A DNA stretch of 63,511 nt from CAZQYC01 sp964597495 (GCA_964597495.1 CAZQYC010000010.1:1-63511), one strand, 5' to 3'; positions 43,630 through 52,990 are shown, counted from the first letter of the stretch. A program made the numbers and translations. The notes: generated by a model from the letters alone, not told the origin.

Positions 43630-45147
43630 TTTGCCCTGCCACACTTCCATCATGTCTGGCGATCCCTGGGAGCGCACGCCGTTGTCGGTCAGAATCTCGT
43701 CGGTCGCGGCCAACATGTCCTTGCGCGAAAACACCAGCGTTTCCGCGGCCCGCTGATCGAAGCGAAAAATAACGTACTCCTCCTTGCCGTCGCGCAACAA
43801 CGTAACGAGATGCCGCAAGCTTCGGATCGGCGTACCGTTCACCGACTGCACCACCGATCCGTAGCGACCACCATAACCGCTCGTTAATTTATGCGGAAAG
43901 AACGGGGCGGCGATCACCACCAGTTCTTCGCGCTCTTTATTCGGCGCGTCGCCGCGCTGCGCAATCAACGGGCTGCGATTAAAGGCGTAGGCCGTAACGA
44001 TCGATCCGTTGTTGAGCATGGAAAGAAACTGGGTACTCGCCGTCGAGAAAACCAGCGGGCCGTAAATAAAATACGACGGATAAGCACCCCGAAGATCCGG
44101 AATCAAAAGCGGCCGGTCGCTGCTGACGGGCAGCTGGAGATTCAACGTCTTGCCGCCACGCAATACGGTCAACGACAACTTGCCGTCCTTCGTGGCGCGC
44201 GGGATTTCATACCCGAATCTGACGCGCAAGTTGTTGCCCAGCTTCACCATGCCTGCATTGTCGATCGCCGCGTCGCCAACGCTGGTGATGACATCCCATT
44301 CCTTTAGCGGATAACCGGGATCGTTCCGGTACGGGCGCTGCACGACGAGTCCTTGCACGGATTTGTCGAGCTTGAGAAATTCGCGTAACGCGGGATTGTC
44401 CAAAGTCTGCAATTCATCGAACATCGCGGGCTTGCCTTCATAACGCCCGTCGGCAATATCTTTAAGGAACAGTTCGATCTCTTCGTTCGGAATGATGTAA
44501 CCGATGCTTTGGGAGTTTGCGACCGCCGCATAGGCCAAGCCGATCATTCGGTCGCCGGCGAAGGCGGGACCGCCGCTATTGCCGGGATTGATCGCGGCAT
44601 CGACTTGAATGCGCAAACCGCCAACCGGAAAGTTGTAACTGGTAAATTCGATGCGCGAAACGATTCCTCGAGTGATCGATAGCGACGCACCGCCCGTGGG
44701 GAACCCGTAGGCAAGCACGGTGTCCTTGATGGATGGCAACGTGGACGCACGCGTCACGGGTTGGCGATTGTCGAAGAACGACTCATCGTCCAATTTGAGC
44801 ACCGCAAGATCGATGCCCGGCGCAATCGCCTCGATCGTCGCCGCTACTTTGTTGCTTTCGCGATTACCCTGAACTTCAATCGGTCCCGCATACAACACGA
44901 CATGCGCATTGGTGAGGATGCGCTTGCCTTCGATAACGACGCCGGAACCGGTCACCTCTTTGGGCGGTTGTTTGCTCCAAGGGCGGAAGGGCTCGGGGAG
45001 TCGCGATGTCGAAAATATTTTGACGACCGCGTTCTCGACGGCCGCGGAGCTTGGATCGCCGGCATCGTCGTCAGCCGCCCACGCCGGCGAAAACATAAGA
45101 AAGCCGAAGAAGCAGAGCGCGCACAGACGAACTGAGGATACGATCAC
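43624..45147 (-). CDS. Trypsin-like serine protease with PDZ domain (Deg/HtrA family)
   Basis: 507-aa exported protein. Signal peptide: LCALCFFGFLMFSPAWA. The protease domain (~55-235) has the catalytic triad His in ILTNAHVVLY, Asp in GIDLAVLKLD and Ser in AAINPGNSGGPAF. A PDZ domain follows (~255-345; VITSVGDAAIDNAG), then a second degenerate region (~400-495). Like DegP relatives it should degrade or chaperone misfolded envelope proteins. The GTG at 45147 precedes the signal peptide directly. Related to plant DEG9-like proteins in its long C-terminal part. Confidence 0.85.
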   Translation of the reverse strand: MIVSSVRLCALCFFGFLMFSPAWAADDDAGDPSSAAVENAVVKIFSTSRLPEPFRPWSKQPPKEVTGSGVVIEGKRILTNAHVVLYAGPIEVQGNRESNKVAATIEAIAPGIDLAVLKLDDESFFDNRQPVTRASTLPSIKDTVLAYGFPTGGASLSITRGIVSRIEFTSYNFPVGGLRIQVDAAINPGNSGGPAFAGDRMIGLAYAAVANSQSIGYIIPNEEIELFLKDIADGRYEGKPAMFDELQTLDNPALREFLKLDKSVQGLVVQRPYRNDPGYPLKEWDVITSVGDAAIDNAGMVKLGNNLRVRFGYEIPRATKDGKLSLTVLRGGKTLNLQLPVSSDRPLLIPDLRGAYPSYFIYGPLVFSTASTQFLSMLNNGSIVTAYAFNRSPLIAQRGDAPNKEREELVVIAAPFFPHKLTSGYGGRYGSVVQSVNGTPIRSLRHLVTLLRDGKEEYVIFRFDQRAAETLVFSRKDMLAATDEILTDNGVRSQGSPDMMEVWQGKR

Positions 45148-45195
45148 TGGTCTGCTCCCGGTTCTTTCCGTCGATTCCGAGTTATTTCCGCCGCG

Positions 45196-46014
45196 TTATT
45201 TCTTGGGCTTCTGAAATTTGAGCACGAAATTATCGGCCTCGCCGATCGCGAGATATTTTTCCTTATCTTGCTCGCCGCCACGAAGCACGGGCGGCAGGCT
45301 CCACACACCGCCCGGGTAATCCTTGGTATCCCTAGGGTTCGCCAAAATTTCGGACTTGCCGACGAACTTAAACCCCGCCTTCTCGGCGAGTTGAATCGTG
45401 TAATCCTCGCGCACGTAACCACTTGCGCCCTTCGGGTCCTGCGGCTGATCGGTCCGGCCTCGGTGTTCCTCGATACCCAAAATGCCGCCTGGCTTGAGCG
45501 CTTTATAAAAGGCGGCAAAGGCATCATCGACAAAACCCGCCATCATCCAGTTGTGAACGTTCCTGAACGTGAGCACTCTGTCCGCCGTGCCTTCCGGAAC
45601 GATGTCCGTCGTTCCGCGGCCGAACTCGGCCACTTTGACGTTTCCATAGATCGCTTTATTGGCATCGAGTTTCGCCTGCCATGCATCGGCGGCTTTGACC
45701 GCGCGTTCGCCGAGCGAGCGAGGACCGACAGTGGTGTAGTACGTTCCCTTGTCCTTGAGATAGGGCGCCAGAATTTCCGTCCAATAGCCGCCGCCCGGCG
45801 AAATTTCGACCACCGTCATCTTGGGTTTAATGCCGAAAAACTCCAATTCCTCTTGCGGATGACGCACGCCATCCCGAGCGACCAATTCGGGAGTGCGGTG
45901 GCTACCGCCAATCGCCTTCGCCAAAGCAGCGTCTTTGGCGAAGACCGGTACGAATACCGAAAAGGCAAGCGTGGCACCAAGGCAAATCGTTTTTATCTGT
46001 TTAGCGATGCGCAT
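45196..46014 (-). CDS. Exported class I methyltransferase-like protein (COG4798 type)
   Basis: 272-aa protein. Signal peptide KTICLGATLAFSVFVPVFA. The domain has the SAM-binding-like loop VVEISPGGGYWTEILAP, then FRNVHNWM and LKPGGILGIEEHRGR, followed by KAGFKFVGKSEILAN. COG4798 proteins share this layout. Since S-adenosylmethionine is not expected in the periplasm, either the exported form binds something else or the signal is not cleaved. The ATG at 46014 is chosen because the signal begins there. Confidence 0.75.
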   Translation of the reverse strand: MRIAKQIKTICLGATLAFSVFVPVFAKDAALAKAIGGSHRTPELVARDGVRHPQEELEFFGIKPKMTVVEISPGGGYWTEILAPYLKDKGTYYTTVGPRSLGERAVKAADAWQAKLDANKAIYGNVKVAEFGRGTTDIVPEGTADRVLTFRNVHNWMMAGFVDDAFAAFYKALKPGGILGIEEHRGRTDQPQDPKGASGYVREDYTIQLAEKAGFKFVGKSEILANPRDTKDYPGGVWSLPPVLRGGEQDKEKYLAIGEADNFVLKFQKPKK

Positions 46015-46321
46015 ACGATTCTCCTCAAAAATTGCATGTACTCCCCCTCCCGCAACCGGGAGAGGAAACCAAGAGCTTAAGCTACTGCGAAATCGCAAAT
46101 GGCGGTCTGCACATTTCTTATCGCTTCGTCGAACACGTAAATGCATCCCGGTCACTCCGACAAACTGCAAAACGGATGAGCAGGAGTGCGATTCCTACTG
46201 CAAGCGCCTTTCTCTGGTACTGCGGCCGATACCGATTAGCCCTTCTAAAATCTTCCCTCCGGTAAATTTTCCCAATGGCCAACCTGTTAGAAACAGTGCT
46301 TTTCAACAGACTGCCCGCTCT
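46015..46321. other. Intergenic region with a C/G-rich palindrome
   Basis: 307 bp. A copy of the C/G-rich palindrome (46041-46065, CCCTCCCGCAACCGGGAGAG) lies 27 bp upstream of the methyltransferase start on the minus strand. A minus-strand frame at 46118-46306 encodes 62 residues with one hydrophobic stretch, but it has no ribosome-binding site or homology I recognise. I see no other gene. Confidence 0.4.
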
Positions 46322-46933
46322 TTATTTCTTCACTTCCTCTGGCGAACAATCCCGTGGCTTGAAGGGTTCACCCTTGTCCAAGACTTCGATCAACGCGGAC
46401 AGCCGCTGAACATTTGAGTATCGATCGACGATGACTAACGAGTTGGTGCAGGCAAAAGCCACCAAGTGCGCTTCTAGAGGCACTATCGGACGCAGAAGTA
46501 AGACTAACGTAACCGCCGATACGCTTTTGGGCTGGATGATCTTCGTCACCATCTCGCTGTCGGCGTAATGCTTTGAACCGGAGACGGTGGGAACGGACAT
46601 AAACCGTGCGTCCACGGATGGAATGATGCGTGTCAGTCCATTCACTTCCACAGCCGAAAAACGATGTAATTCGAGTATGGTCAAAAACTCCGGATAACTT
46701 ATGTTTGCAGCGTTGATTCCATAAACACTTACTTCTGCGTGCACGCGGGGATCGACAATGAATTTCTTGCCGGTCTTTTTGGCGACCGCTTCGATCAGGT
46801 TTTCTAGCGGGATGCCTCCGCTCTCCACAGCCTTCGACGTGGCACTCGCTTCGGCATGGGCGACCACTGGCGCAACCAGCAGCGATAAGCTCAACGCATA
46901 GACAGCGGTCAAGCCAGATGACATTCGCGCCAT
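46322..46933 (-). CDS. Orphan secretin N-terminal (N0/N1-like) domain protein
   Basis: 203-aa secreted protein. Signal peptide ends VVAHA. Residues ~38-105 look like the secretin/TonB short N-terminal domain (GIPLENLIEAVAKKTGKKFIVDP), and residues ~120-195 like an N1 domain (KIIQPKSVSAVTLVLLLRPIVP ... ANSL-like TNSLVIVDRYSNVQRLSALI). The pore-forming part of GspD is absent. It may bind pilus or secretion components. AAGGAG lies six bases before ATG at 46933. Confidence 0.7.
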   Translation of the reverse strand: MARMSSGLTAVYALSLSLLVAPVVAHAEASATSKAVESGGIPLENLIEAVAKKTGKKFIVDPRVHAEVSVYGINAANISYPEFLTILELHRFSAVEVNGLTRIIPSVDARFMSVPTVSGSKHYADSEMVTKIIQPKSVSAVTLVLLLRPIVPLEAHLVAFACTNSLVIVDRYSNVQRLSALIEVLDKGEPFKPRDCSPEEVKK

Positions 46934-47074
46934 GAAGATCTCCTTAAATTGAATTATTAAGGCAATGATTTCCGCTGTTATCGGAGTGCGTTGCCGGTTA
47001 ATAGTTCCAACTGGAGCCTGTTTTTTTTCGGATCGACGCTTTGTCGTTCGTTGCCGCTGCAACGCCAAAAACGA

Positions 47075-47875
47075 CTAACTCAGCGTATTAAGCACTGCCG
47101 CATGCAGCTTTCCGTTGCTCGCCAATACCGTCGTAGTCTTGAGATTCACCGGTGAGCCGTCGAGCTCGGTGAACTTTCCGCCAGCAGCTTCGACAATCAC
47201 GGCGAGAGCGGCAATATCCAAGATATTCACGTCGGATTCGATTACCACATCGATCTTCCCAGACGCCAACAAGTGATAGTGAAGAAAATCTCCGTAACCG
47301 CGGATGCGATGCGCCCGCGCGATGAGCGCACCATAGTTTGACCATTGCTTGCCGAGCGCAAGCGACTTTAAATTTCCGCCGGAAATCGCGCAGGCCTCGA
47401 TCGTATCGAGGTCGCTTACGCGGATCGGTTTATCGTTGAGCCAAGCCCCCACACCGGCTTCCGCATACGCAATCTCGCCATTCACCCCGTACTGGGGCGC
47501 ACTCGATACGCCGACCATCAACTTGCCTTTGTGCATCAAAGCAATCTGAGTCGAGAACATCGGATATTCGCGAACGAAGGCCTTCGTACCGTCGATCGGA
47601 TCGACTAACCAAAGGTAGTCGTTCGTCAACCCTTCGCTTCCCGTTTCTTCGCCGTAGAACCCATGTGAAGGAAATTTCGCGGAAAGAATACGGCGAATCA
47701 CTTGTTCGGTTTCCACGTCCGCTTGCGTGACCGGCGACTTGTCGGCCTTCACGGTCACGGCCAGATTCTTCTGGTAATACCGACGAATGACCTCTGCCGC
47801 GGCACGGGCAGCTTCAAGGGCGGTGGCGAGAAATGGAGAGTGTGTTGTCACGTTCAATGTATTCCAACGGGTCAC
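47075..47875 (-). CDS. hisN: Inositol-monophosphatase family phosphatase, HisN-type histidinol-phosphatase
   Basis: 266-aa Mg-dependent phosphatase. Metal-binding motifs: GFYGEETG, WLVDPIDGTKAFVREYPMFSTQIAL, and DVNILDIAALAVIVEAAGG. The block RGYGDFLHYHLLASGKIDVVIE is that of HisN/CysQ-like histidinol-phosphate phosphatases rather than inositol monophosphatase. The GTG start at 47875 is uncertain; an in-frame GTG at 47851 is possible. Divergent from the cobalamin riboswitch. Confidence 0.8.
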   Translation of the reverse strand: MTRWNTLNVTTHSPFLATALEAARAAAEVIRRYYQKNLAVTVKADKSPVTQADVETEQVIRRILSAKFPSHGFYGEETGSEGLTNDYLWLVDPIDGTKAFVREYPMFSTQIALMHKGKLMVGVSSAPQYGVNGEIAYAEAGVGAWLNDKPIRVSDLDTIEACAISGGNLKSLALGKQWSNYGALIARAHRIRGYGDFLHYHLLASGKIDVVIESDVNILDIAALAVIVEAAGGKFTELDGSPVNLKTTTVLASNGKLHAAVLNTLS

Positions 47876-47895
47876 GGAGCCGGATTCTAAGTCTT

Positions 47896-47930
47896 ACTAG
47901 TTGCTAGTAACTAGCCGCTAGAAGCTTTGT
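47896..47930. repeat. CTAG-rich repeat
   Basis: CTAGTTGCTAGTAACTAGCC followed by GCTAGAAGC, related to the CTAG-type elements elsewhere, lies between hisN and the riboswitch. Confidence 0.5.
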
Positions 47931-47976
47931 TTTTACTTGACACTCCGCCGCTTCGCCCCTACCTTGCGCGCTCCTT

Positions 47977-48178
47977 TAGGTGATCGCGCTCGCAAGAGTG
48001 CGGTCATGGGAAGCCGGTGCGTTGATCCTCAACTATTCCGGCGCTGCCCCCGCAACGGTAGTCGAGCCGGCCCTTAAGAGCCGGACGGCATCTTGAAGCC
48101 ACTGCGCACAATTGACGTGCGCGGGAAGGCGATGCCCGACGACACAAGTCGTCAATCGAAAGCCCGGAGACCGACCTT
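47977..48178 (+). ncRNA. Cobalamin (B12) riboswitch
   Basis: The conserved elements appear in order: a TTTAGGTGAT-like start (~47974), GGGAAGCCGGTG (~48008), the CTGCCCCCGCAACGGTA core (~48044-48061), GCGGGAAGGCGATGCCC (~48121-48137) and the B12 box AAAGCCCGGAGACC (~48159-48172). It ends about 160 bases before the btuB start, and should repress the receptor gene when adenosylcobalamin is bound. Confidence 0.92.
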
Positions 48179-48331
48179 AAGGGTTATTTGCACCAGCATT
48201 GCGGCGGGCAATGAGCTGTGTATGTCCCACGCCATAACCATAATAGTGGCCGGGCGCCTACGCACGCTTCTCCTCCGTCGGCTGGATTACAACAATCACA
48301 ATTCCATGCGGGCGAGCATGGGGAGAACGTC

Positions 48332-50161
48332 ATGTCGATTCGATTACATCAATCCATTGCCGCATGTTTGACGATTGCGGCGCTCCATTTACCGGTCGCG
48401 GCTTCGGCCGCCGAACTCGGCGAGGTGCTGGTCACGGCGACGCGAACGCCACAAAGCATCGAAAACGTCATCGGCTCGGTCTCGGTGATCACGCGAGAAC
48501 AGATCGAGCAACGCCAGGCGCAATCGCTTCCCGAATTGCTGCGCACCGAAGCAGGACTCGACATAACGGCGCAAGGCGGCCTCGGCAAGCTGACTTCCAT
48601 GTTCATTCGCGGCACGGAGCCTGAACACGTGCTGGTACTCGTCGACGGCGTTCGCATCGGCTCGGTCTCCGCCGGCACCACGCCGTTCGAATATCTGCCC
48701 GTCGATCAAATCGAGCGAATCGAAATCGTGCGCGGCCCACGTTCCAGCTTGTACGGCTCGGATGCGATCGGCGGCGTCATTCAGATCTTCACGCGCGGCG
48801 GCAAGGATCATGCGTCGGCGTCGATCGGCGGCGGCTCGCAAAAAAGCTGGCGCGCCAACGGGGACTTCTCGATGCGCTTCGGCGAATCGTGGCTGGGCGT
48901 GAGCGGAACGTACTACACCACCGACGGAATCAACGCCTGCAAGGGTTCGCTGAGCGGCGGCTGCTTCACCATTGAGCCGGACAACGACGGTTTCATCAAT
49001 CGCTCGGGATCGATTCGCGCCGGACACGCATGGGGCGAGCGTGCTGACATCGAGCTGTCGAGTTTGTACGCGACTGGATATACGGAGTTCGACGGCAGCT
49101 TCCAAAACCAAACCAAATTTCGCGAATGGACGCCGAGTCTTCGCGCTCAGGTAAAAGCGTCCGATGCATGGGATTTCAAGTTCAATGCCGGATTCAGTCG
49201 CGACGATCAGGACAATTTCAATCGCGGCACCTTCGTCGGCTTCTTCAACACTGAGCGACAAAGCGCGTCGCTGCAATCAGACTATACGATCGGTTCGGAC
49301 CACATCGTGACCGTCGGGTACGACTATCTTAACGACGAGATCGCGAGCAGCACGGCGTTCAACGTCAAATCGCGCGACAACCAAGGCGTTTTCGCGCAAT
49401 ACCAGGTGGCATTGAGCACTCACCGACTGTCGGCGTCGGCACGTCAAGACGACAACGAACAATTCGGCACGCACACAACCGGCAACTTGGGATGGAAGTG
49501 GCTCGTCGACGATCGTTTTTCCGTCTTTGCGGCTTGGGGTTCCGCGTTCCGCGCGCCGAGCTTCAATGACCTTTACTACCCGGGTTTCAGCAACCCGAAT
49601 CTGGAGCCGGAAGAGTCGCGCAGCTACGAAGTAGGCGCCAATGCCTCCGCCGGAATTTGGAAGGGCTCGCTGAGCGTTTACAAGAACGACATCGACAACC
49701 TCATCGAACTCGACGGCAGCTTCCGTCCGGCAAACGTCGCGAAGGCCGAGATTAGAGGCGTAGAAGCCACCGGCGGTTTGGTCGTCGACGCATGGGACAT
49801 TGCACTCAGCTATAGCTATACGGACCCGCGCAATCAAGTGAGCGGCAGCAACTTCGACAAGGTTCTCATCCGTCGCGCCCGGCAATCCGCATCGTTGAAC
49901 GTCGCACACGCTTGGAATCGCACGCGACTCGGCATGATCGGACGAGCCCAAGGCCGCCGTTTTAATAACGCGGCCAATACATCGAGCTTGCCCGGCTACG
50001 CAACCGTCGACATCGTCGGCGAGTTCTCGATCACCGACGAGCTGACGATCGAAGCAAAGGTCACCAACGTATTCGACAAAGAGTACGAAACAGTCCGCTT
50101 CTACAGCGAAGCGCCGCGCTCCTACTTCGCGACGGTGAAGTATCAGCCGAAGCTCCACTAA
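48332..50161 (+). CDS. btuB: TonB-dependent cobalamin receptor BtuB
   Basis: 609-aa outer-membrane receptor. Signal peptide ends ASA; TonB box LGEVLVTATRTPQSIE follows at residues ~27-42. Plug domain with EQRQAQSLPELLRTEAG and IEIVRGPRSSLYGSDAIGGVIQIFTRG. The remaining ~470 residues alternate as a 22-strand barrel. The riboswitch directly upstream supports cobalamin as the substrate. The ATG at 48332 with GGGGAG before it is preferred to the longer frame from 48218, which would start in the riboswitch tail. Confidence 0.92.
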   Translation: MSIRLHQSIAACLTIAALHLPVAASAAELGEVLVTATRTPQSIENVIGSVSVITREQIEQRQAQSLPELLRTEAGLDITAQGGLGKLTSMFIRGTEPEHVLVLVDGVRIGSVSAGTTPFEYLPVDQIERIEIVRGPRSSLYGSDAIGGVIQIFTRGGKDHASASIGGGSQKSWRANGDFSMRFGESWLGVSGTYYTTDGINACKGSLSGGCFTIEPDNDGFINRSGSIRAGHAWGERADIELSSLYATGYTEFDGSFQNQTKFREWTPSLRAQVKASDAWDFKFNAGFSRDDQDNFNRGTFVGFFNTERQSASLQSDYTIGSDHIVTVGYDYLNDEIASSTAFNVKSRDNQGVFAQYQVALSTHRLSASARQDDNEQFGTHTTGNLGWKWLVDDRFSVFAAWGSAFRAPSFNDLYYPGFSNPNLEPEESRSYEVGANASAGIWKGSLSVYKNDIDNLIELDGSFRPANVAKAEIRGVEATGGLVVDAWDIALSYSYTDPRNQVSGSNFDKVLIRRARQSASLNVAHAWNRTRLGMIGRAQGRRFNNAANTSSLPGYATVDIVGEFSITDELTIEAKVTNVFDKEYETVRFYSEAPRSYFATVKYQPKLH

Positions 50162-50168
50162 CCCCGCA

Positions 50169-50246
50169 CCCTAACCCCACCCTCTCCCGCAATGGGAGAG
50201 GGTTTATCTGGCTAGTGGCTAGCGGCTAGCGGCTAGCGGCTATAAG
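50169..50246. repeat. C/G-rich palindrome and CTAG-type repeat after btuB
   Basis: 50169-50202 is CCCTAACCCC then CCCTCTCCCGCAATGGGAGA; 50208-50246 is a row of GGCTAGCGGCTAGCGGC units. Probable terminator of btuB followed by a member of the CTAG family. Confidence 0.55.
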
Positions 50247-50256
50247 CTTCCCCCCC

Positions 50257-50799
50257 ATGCCCCGCCTCACCAAAATTTATACACGCACCGGCGACGATGG
50301 AACGACAGGTCTGGGCGACGGCTCGCGCGTGCCGAAAGAACATGCCCGAGTCGAGGCATACGGCACGGTGGACGAAGCGAATAGCGCCATCGGAGTGGTG
50401 CTTGCCGTTCCGCATATCCCCTCCGAAATCGCGACGCTGTTGAACGAGGTGCAACACGATCTCTTCGATCTCGGCGGCGAGCTGGCCACGCCGGGCATGA
50501 CGCTCATCAAAGACGAACACACGCTGCGACTGGAAAAAGCCATCGATCGTTTTAACGAAAACCTGCCCTCGCTCAAGGAATTCATTCTGCCCAGCGGCGG
50601 ACCGGCTACTGCCGCCTGTCATCTCGCGCGCACGCTCGTTCGACGAGCGGAGCGACGTGTGTGGAGCCTCTCCCGAGTCGAACCGGTGTCGCCCGACGTT
50701 CCGCGGTATCTCAATCGCCTTTCCGATTTGCTTTTTGTGGTCGCGCGAGTCCTTGCACGGCACGAGAACGGCACGGAAGTGATGTGGCGAAGAAAATAG
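50257..50799 (+). CDS. Cob(I)alamin adenosyltransferase, PduO type
   Basis: 180-aa protein. Conserved KIYTRTGDDGTTGLGDGSRVPK, YGTVDEANSAIG, LFDLGGELATP and the C-terminal FILPSGGPATAACHLARTLVRRAERRV with RYLNRLSDLLFVVAR. It transfers adenosyl from ATP to cob(I)alamin. Placed downstream of btuB; together they import and activate B12. ATG at 50257. Confidence 0.9.
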   Translation: MPRLTKIYTRTGDDGTTGLGDGSRVPKEHARVEAYGTVDEANSAIGVVLAVPHIPSEIATLLNEVQHDLFDLGGELATPGMTLIKDEHTLRLEKAIDRFNENLPSLKEFILPSGGPATAACHLARTLVRRAERRVWSLSRVEPVSPDVPRYLNRLSDLLFVVARVLARHENGTEVMWRRK

Positions 50800-50819
50800 G
50801 CCGGGCACAATAGGCCGGA

Positions 50820-51455
50820 CTACGCTTCGATCAATCCCGCTCGCAGCGCCAACAACGTCAGTTCCGATTGATTCACCGCACCGAGTTTTTGTTTGATGTT
50901 GTAAAGGTGCGTTCCCACAGTGGAGCTTGAGAGACTCAAATCCCTGGCGATGCGCTCCACCGTCGCGCCTTTCGCAAGCCGTAAGAACACGTCGAACTCG
51001 CGCTCCGACAATCGCTCGACGACCGATACTCCGTCGCCTTCGATACTCGTCAGCGCAATTTCTTGCGCCACCTTCTCGTCCAAATAGCGCTTGCCCGACG
51101 CCACGGTACGCACTGCTTCGAGCAATACCGCGGGTGCGCTGCGTTTCGACAAAAACCCAAGCGCGCCCAGCTTGAACACGCGCTGCGCGTAGATGACGTC
51201 GTCGTGAGCGGAGAGCGCCAGCACTCGGGCATCGGGATATTGCAACCGAATGCGGCGCACGGCTTCCAATCCGCCCATCCCCGGCATCGAAATATCCATG
51301 ACGATTACGTCGAGCGAGCCGTTGTCGTAACGCTGACACGCGGCTTCACCGTTCTCGGCTTCCGCCACGACGGTAATGTCCGGTGCGGTTTGCAATAGCA
51401 ATTTGAAACCGACACGAACGACTGCATGGTCGTCCACCAGAAGCACGCGAATCAC
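50820..51455 (-). CDS. NarL/FixJ-type response regulator
   Basis: 211-aa protein. Receiver domain with IRVLLVDDHAVVRVG, phospho-Asp in DVIVMDISMPGMGG and Lys in GFLSKRSAP; a LuxR-type helix-turn-helix at the C-terminus (LSEREFDVFLRLAKGATVERIARDLSLSSSTVGTHLYNIKQKLG). The GTG start overlaps the kinase stop (GTGA). Nearest relatives by sequence type are UvrY/GacA-like regulators. Confidence 0.9.
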   Translation of the reverse strand: MIRVLLVDDHAVVRVGFKLLLQTAPDITVVAEAENGEAACQRYDNGSLDVIVMDISMPGMGGLEAVRRIRLQYPDARVLALSAHDDVIYAQRVFKLGALGFLSKRSAPAVLLEAVRTVASGKRYLDEKVAQEIALTSIEGDGVSVVERLSEREFDVFLRLAKGATVERIARDLSLSSSTVGTHLYNIKQKLGAVNQSELTLLALRAGLIEA

Positions 51456-52813
51456 GCCGCAACCTCCAGCGGAATTTCGGCACGCACTTCCACACCGTGT
51501 CCATCACCCATCGAGTCGCGATCGCACACCGTCAGTGTGCCGTGCACGCGCTCGGCGCGTTCGCGCAGTCCGCGCAAACCGAAGTGTCCCGGCCGCATCC
51601 AGTCAGTGGGCAACCCGACTCCGTTATCGACGATCTTCACCACCAGTCTCCGTGCATCGCAATTGATCTCCACGTCGATCTGCGTAGGATGCGCATGCCG
51701 AAGGGCGTTAATCAAGCCTTCTTGAACGATTCGATAGAGAGTCAATGCGACGCTCTGCCCAAGCGCACTCGGTAAATTTTGCCGAAGCGTCAACTTGAGC
51801 GCCGGATTGCGGCGCTGCCATTCGTCGACGAGCCCCTGCAACGTTTCCGAAAGTCCAAGCGTATCCAGCGACAGCGGCGCGAGCCGCGGAATTAGCCCGT
51901 GCATGGAGTCGTAAAGCCGAGCCGCTTCCGAAGAAATGACTTGCGCCGCCTGATTAGCCGGCGATTTTTCGTCCGCCACATGGCTGCCGATCACTGCCGC
52001 GAGACTTCTGATGGCGGTCACCGATTGCGCAAACTCGTCGTGCAATTCACGCGCGATCATGCGGCGTTCTTCATCGACGCGTTGTTCGATCAGTTTCGAA
52101 AGCTCACGGCGTTCTTCGAGTCGGGCCTGCGCTTCGCGCGCTTGACGTTCGGCGGCGACGCTTTGCTGCAAGCTCCTGGCCATGCCGTTAAACGCAGTGC
52201 CGATAATGCGAGCCTCGTAACCCTTGAACGGCGGCAACCGATGCGTTAAGTCGCCTTCCTGCAATCTATCGAGGCCGCTTGCAATGATCGGCAGCGGCGC
52301 AAACGCCCGACTGAGCAGCCAAAACACCAGCCCATTGAGAACCGTCAGCGCGAAAACGCCGACTAACACGAGCTTAGTAATATCGTCCCAGCCATCGAGA
52401 ATCGCCCGTGTGGCGTTCGCGCGAATGACAAGCCGTGAACCCTCGCTTGAAACGAAGTCGCGCACTGCCGTCGCCGGCTGCAGTATGTCGAGAAACCACT
52501 GCGGCGCCGAGCGTCCGGACTTGTACGTCGACGCCGGCGATTGGTAAAGCTGCTCCCCGCGTGCGTTATAGAGCGAAATTTCGTTGGCGCGCACTCGCCC
52601 CAGCGATTCAAGAAAAATCCGCAGCGATTGCACGTCTCGATATGCCCCGCTCTCGACCATTTTTCCGAGTAGCTGAGCGGCGACCGCGTTGGCCGCGATA
52701 ATTTCTTCGCGCACAGCGCGCCGCGTGCTGTCCAATTCGATGGAAAGGACCAGCGCTAAAAACGCCGCGCTCAAGCAACCGACTATCAAGTGAATGTGCG
52801 TACGAAGTTTCAT
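51452..52813 (-). CDS. Sensor histidine kinase, NarX/MoxY-like
   Basis: 453-aa protein. Helix at ~10-28; a periplasmic domain (~30-160) of LapD/MoxY type (GAYRDVQSLRIFLESLGRVRANEISLYNARGEQLYQSP); second helix ~165-185; HAMP-like segment; phospho-His in RRMIARELHDEFAQSVTAIRS; ATPase part with RIVQEGLINALRHAH and FGLRGLRERAERVHG. Its partner regulator overlaps it. The signal sensed is unknown. The ATG at 52813 is chosen because the first helix starts directly after it. Confidence 0.87.
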   Translation of the reverse strand: MKLRTHIHLIVGCLSAAFLALVLSIELDSTRRAVREEIIAANAVAAQLLGKMVESGAYRDVQSLRIFLESLGRVRANEISLYNARGEQLYQSPASTYKSGRSAPQWFLDILQPATAVRDFVSSEGSRLVIRANATRAILDGWDDITKLVLVGVFALTVLNGLVFWLLSRAFAPLPIIASGLDRLQEGDLTHRLPPFKGYEARIIGTAFNGMARSLQQSVAAERQAREAQARLEERRELSKLIEQRVDEERRMIARELHDEFAQSVTAIRSLAAVIGSHVADEKSPANQAAQVISSEAARLYDSMHGLIPRLAPLSLDTLGLSETLQGLVDEWQRRNPALKLTLRQNLPSALGQSVALTLYRIVQEGLINALRHAHPTQIDVEINCDARRLVVKIVDNGVGLPTDWMRPGHFGLRGLRERAERVHGTLTVCDRDSMGDGHGVEVRAEIPLEVAA

Positions 52814-52990
52814 GAGCACCAGGATGAATGAGATGTGCGGAAATCCAATCTTCGCATCGCCCGTAAACTCTCGCAAAAGCAATGCATAGTTTTCATGAAA
52901 ATCATGACAACAATGCGGAATGAGATTAAGGAGATCCGAACCTTAAGTGCGGAATGAGATGAGGAAGGTTGCTGCCAAGCCGTTCTTGTA

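Noticed and set aside
46118..46306. 62-codon minus-strand frame in the 46-kb intergenic region
   Set aside because: Single hydrophobic stretch but no ribosome-binding site and basic, repeat-adjacent composition; not enough evidence.
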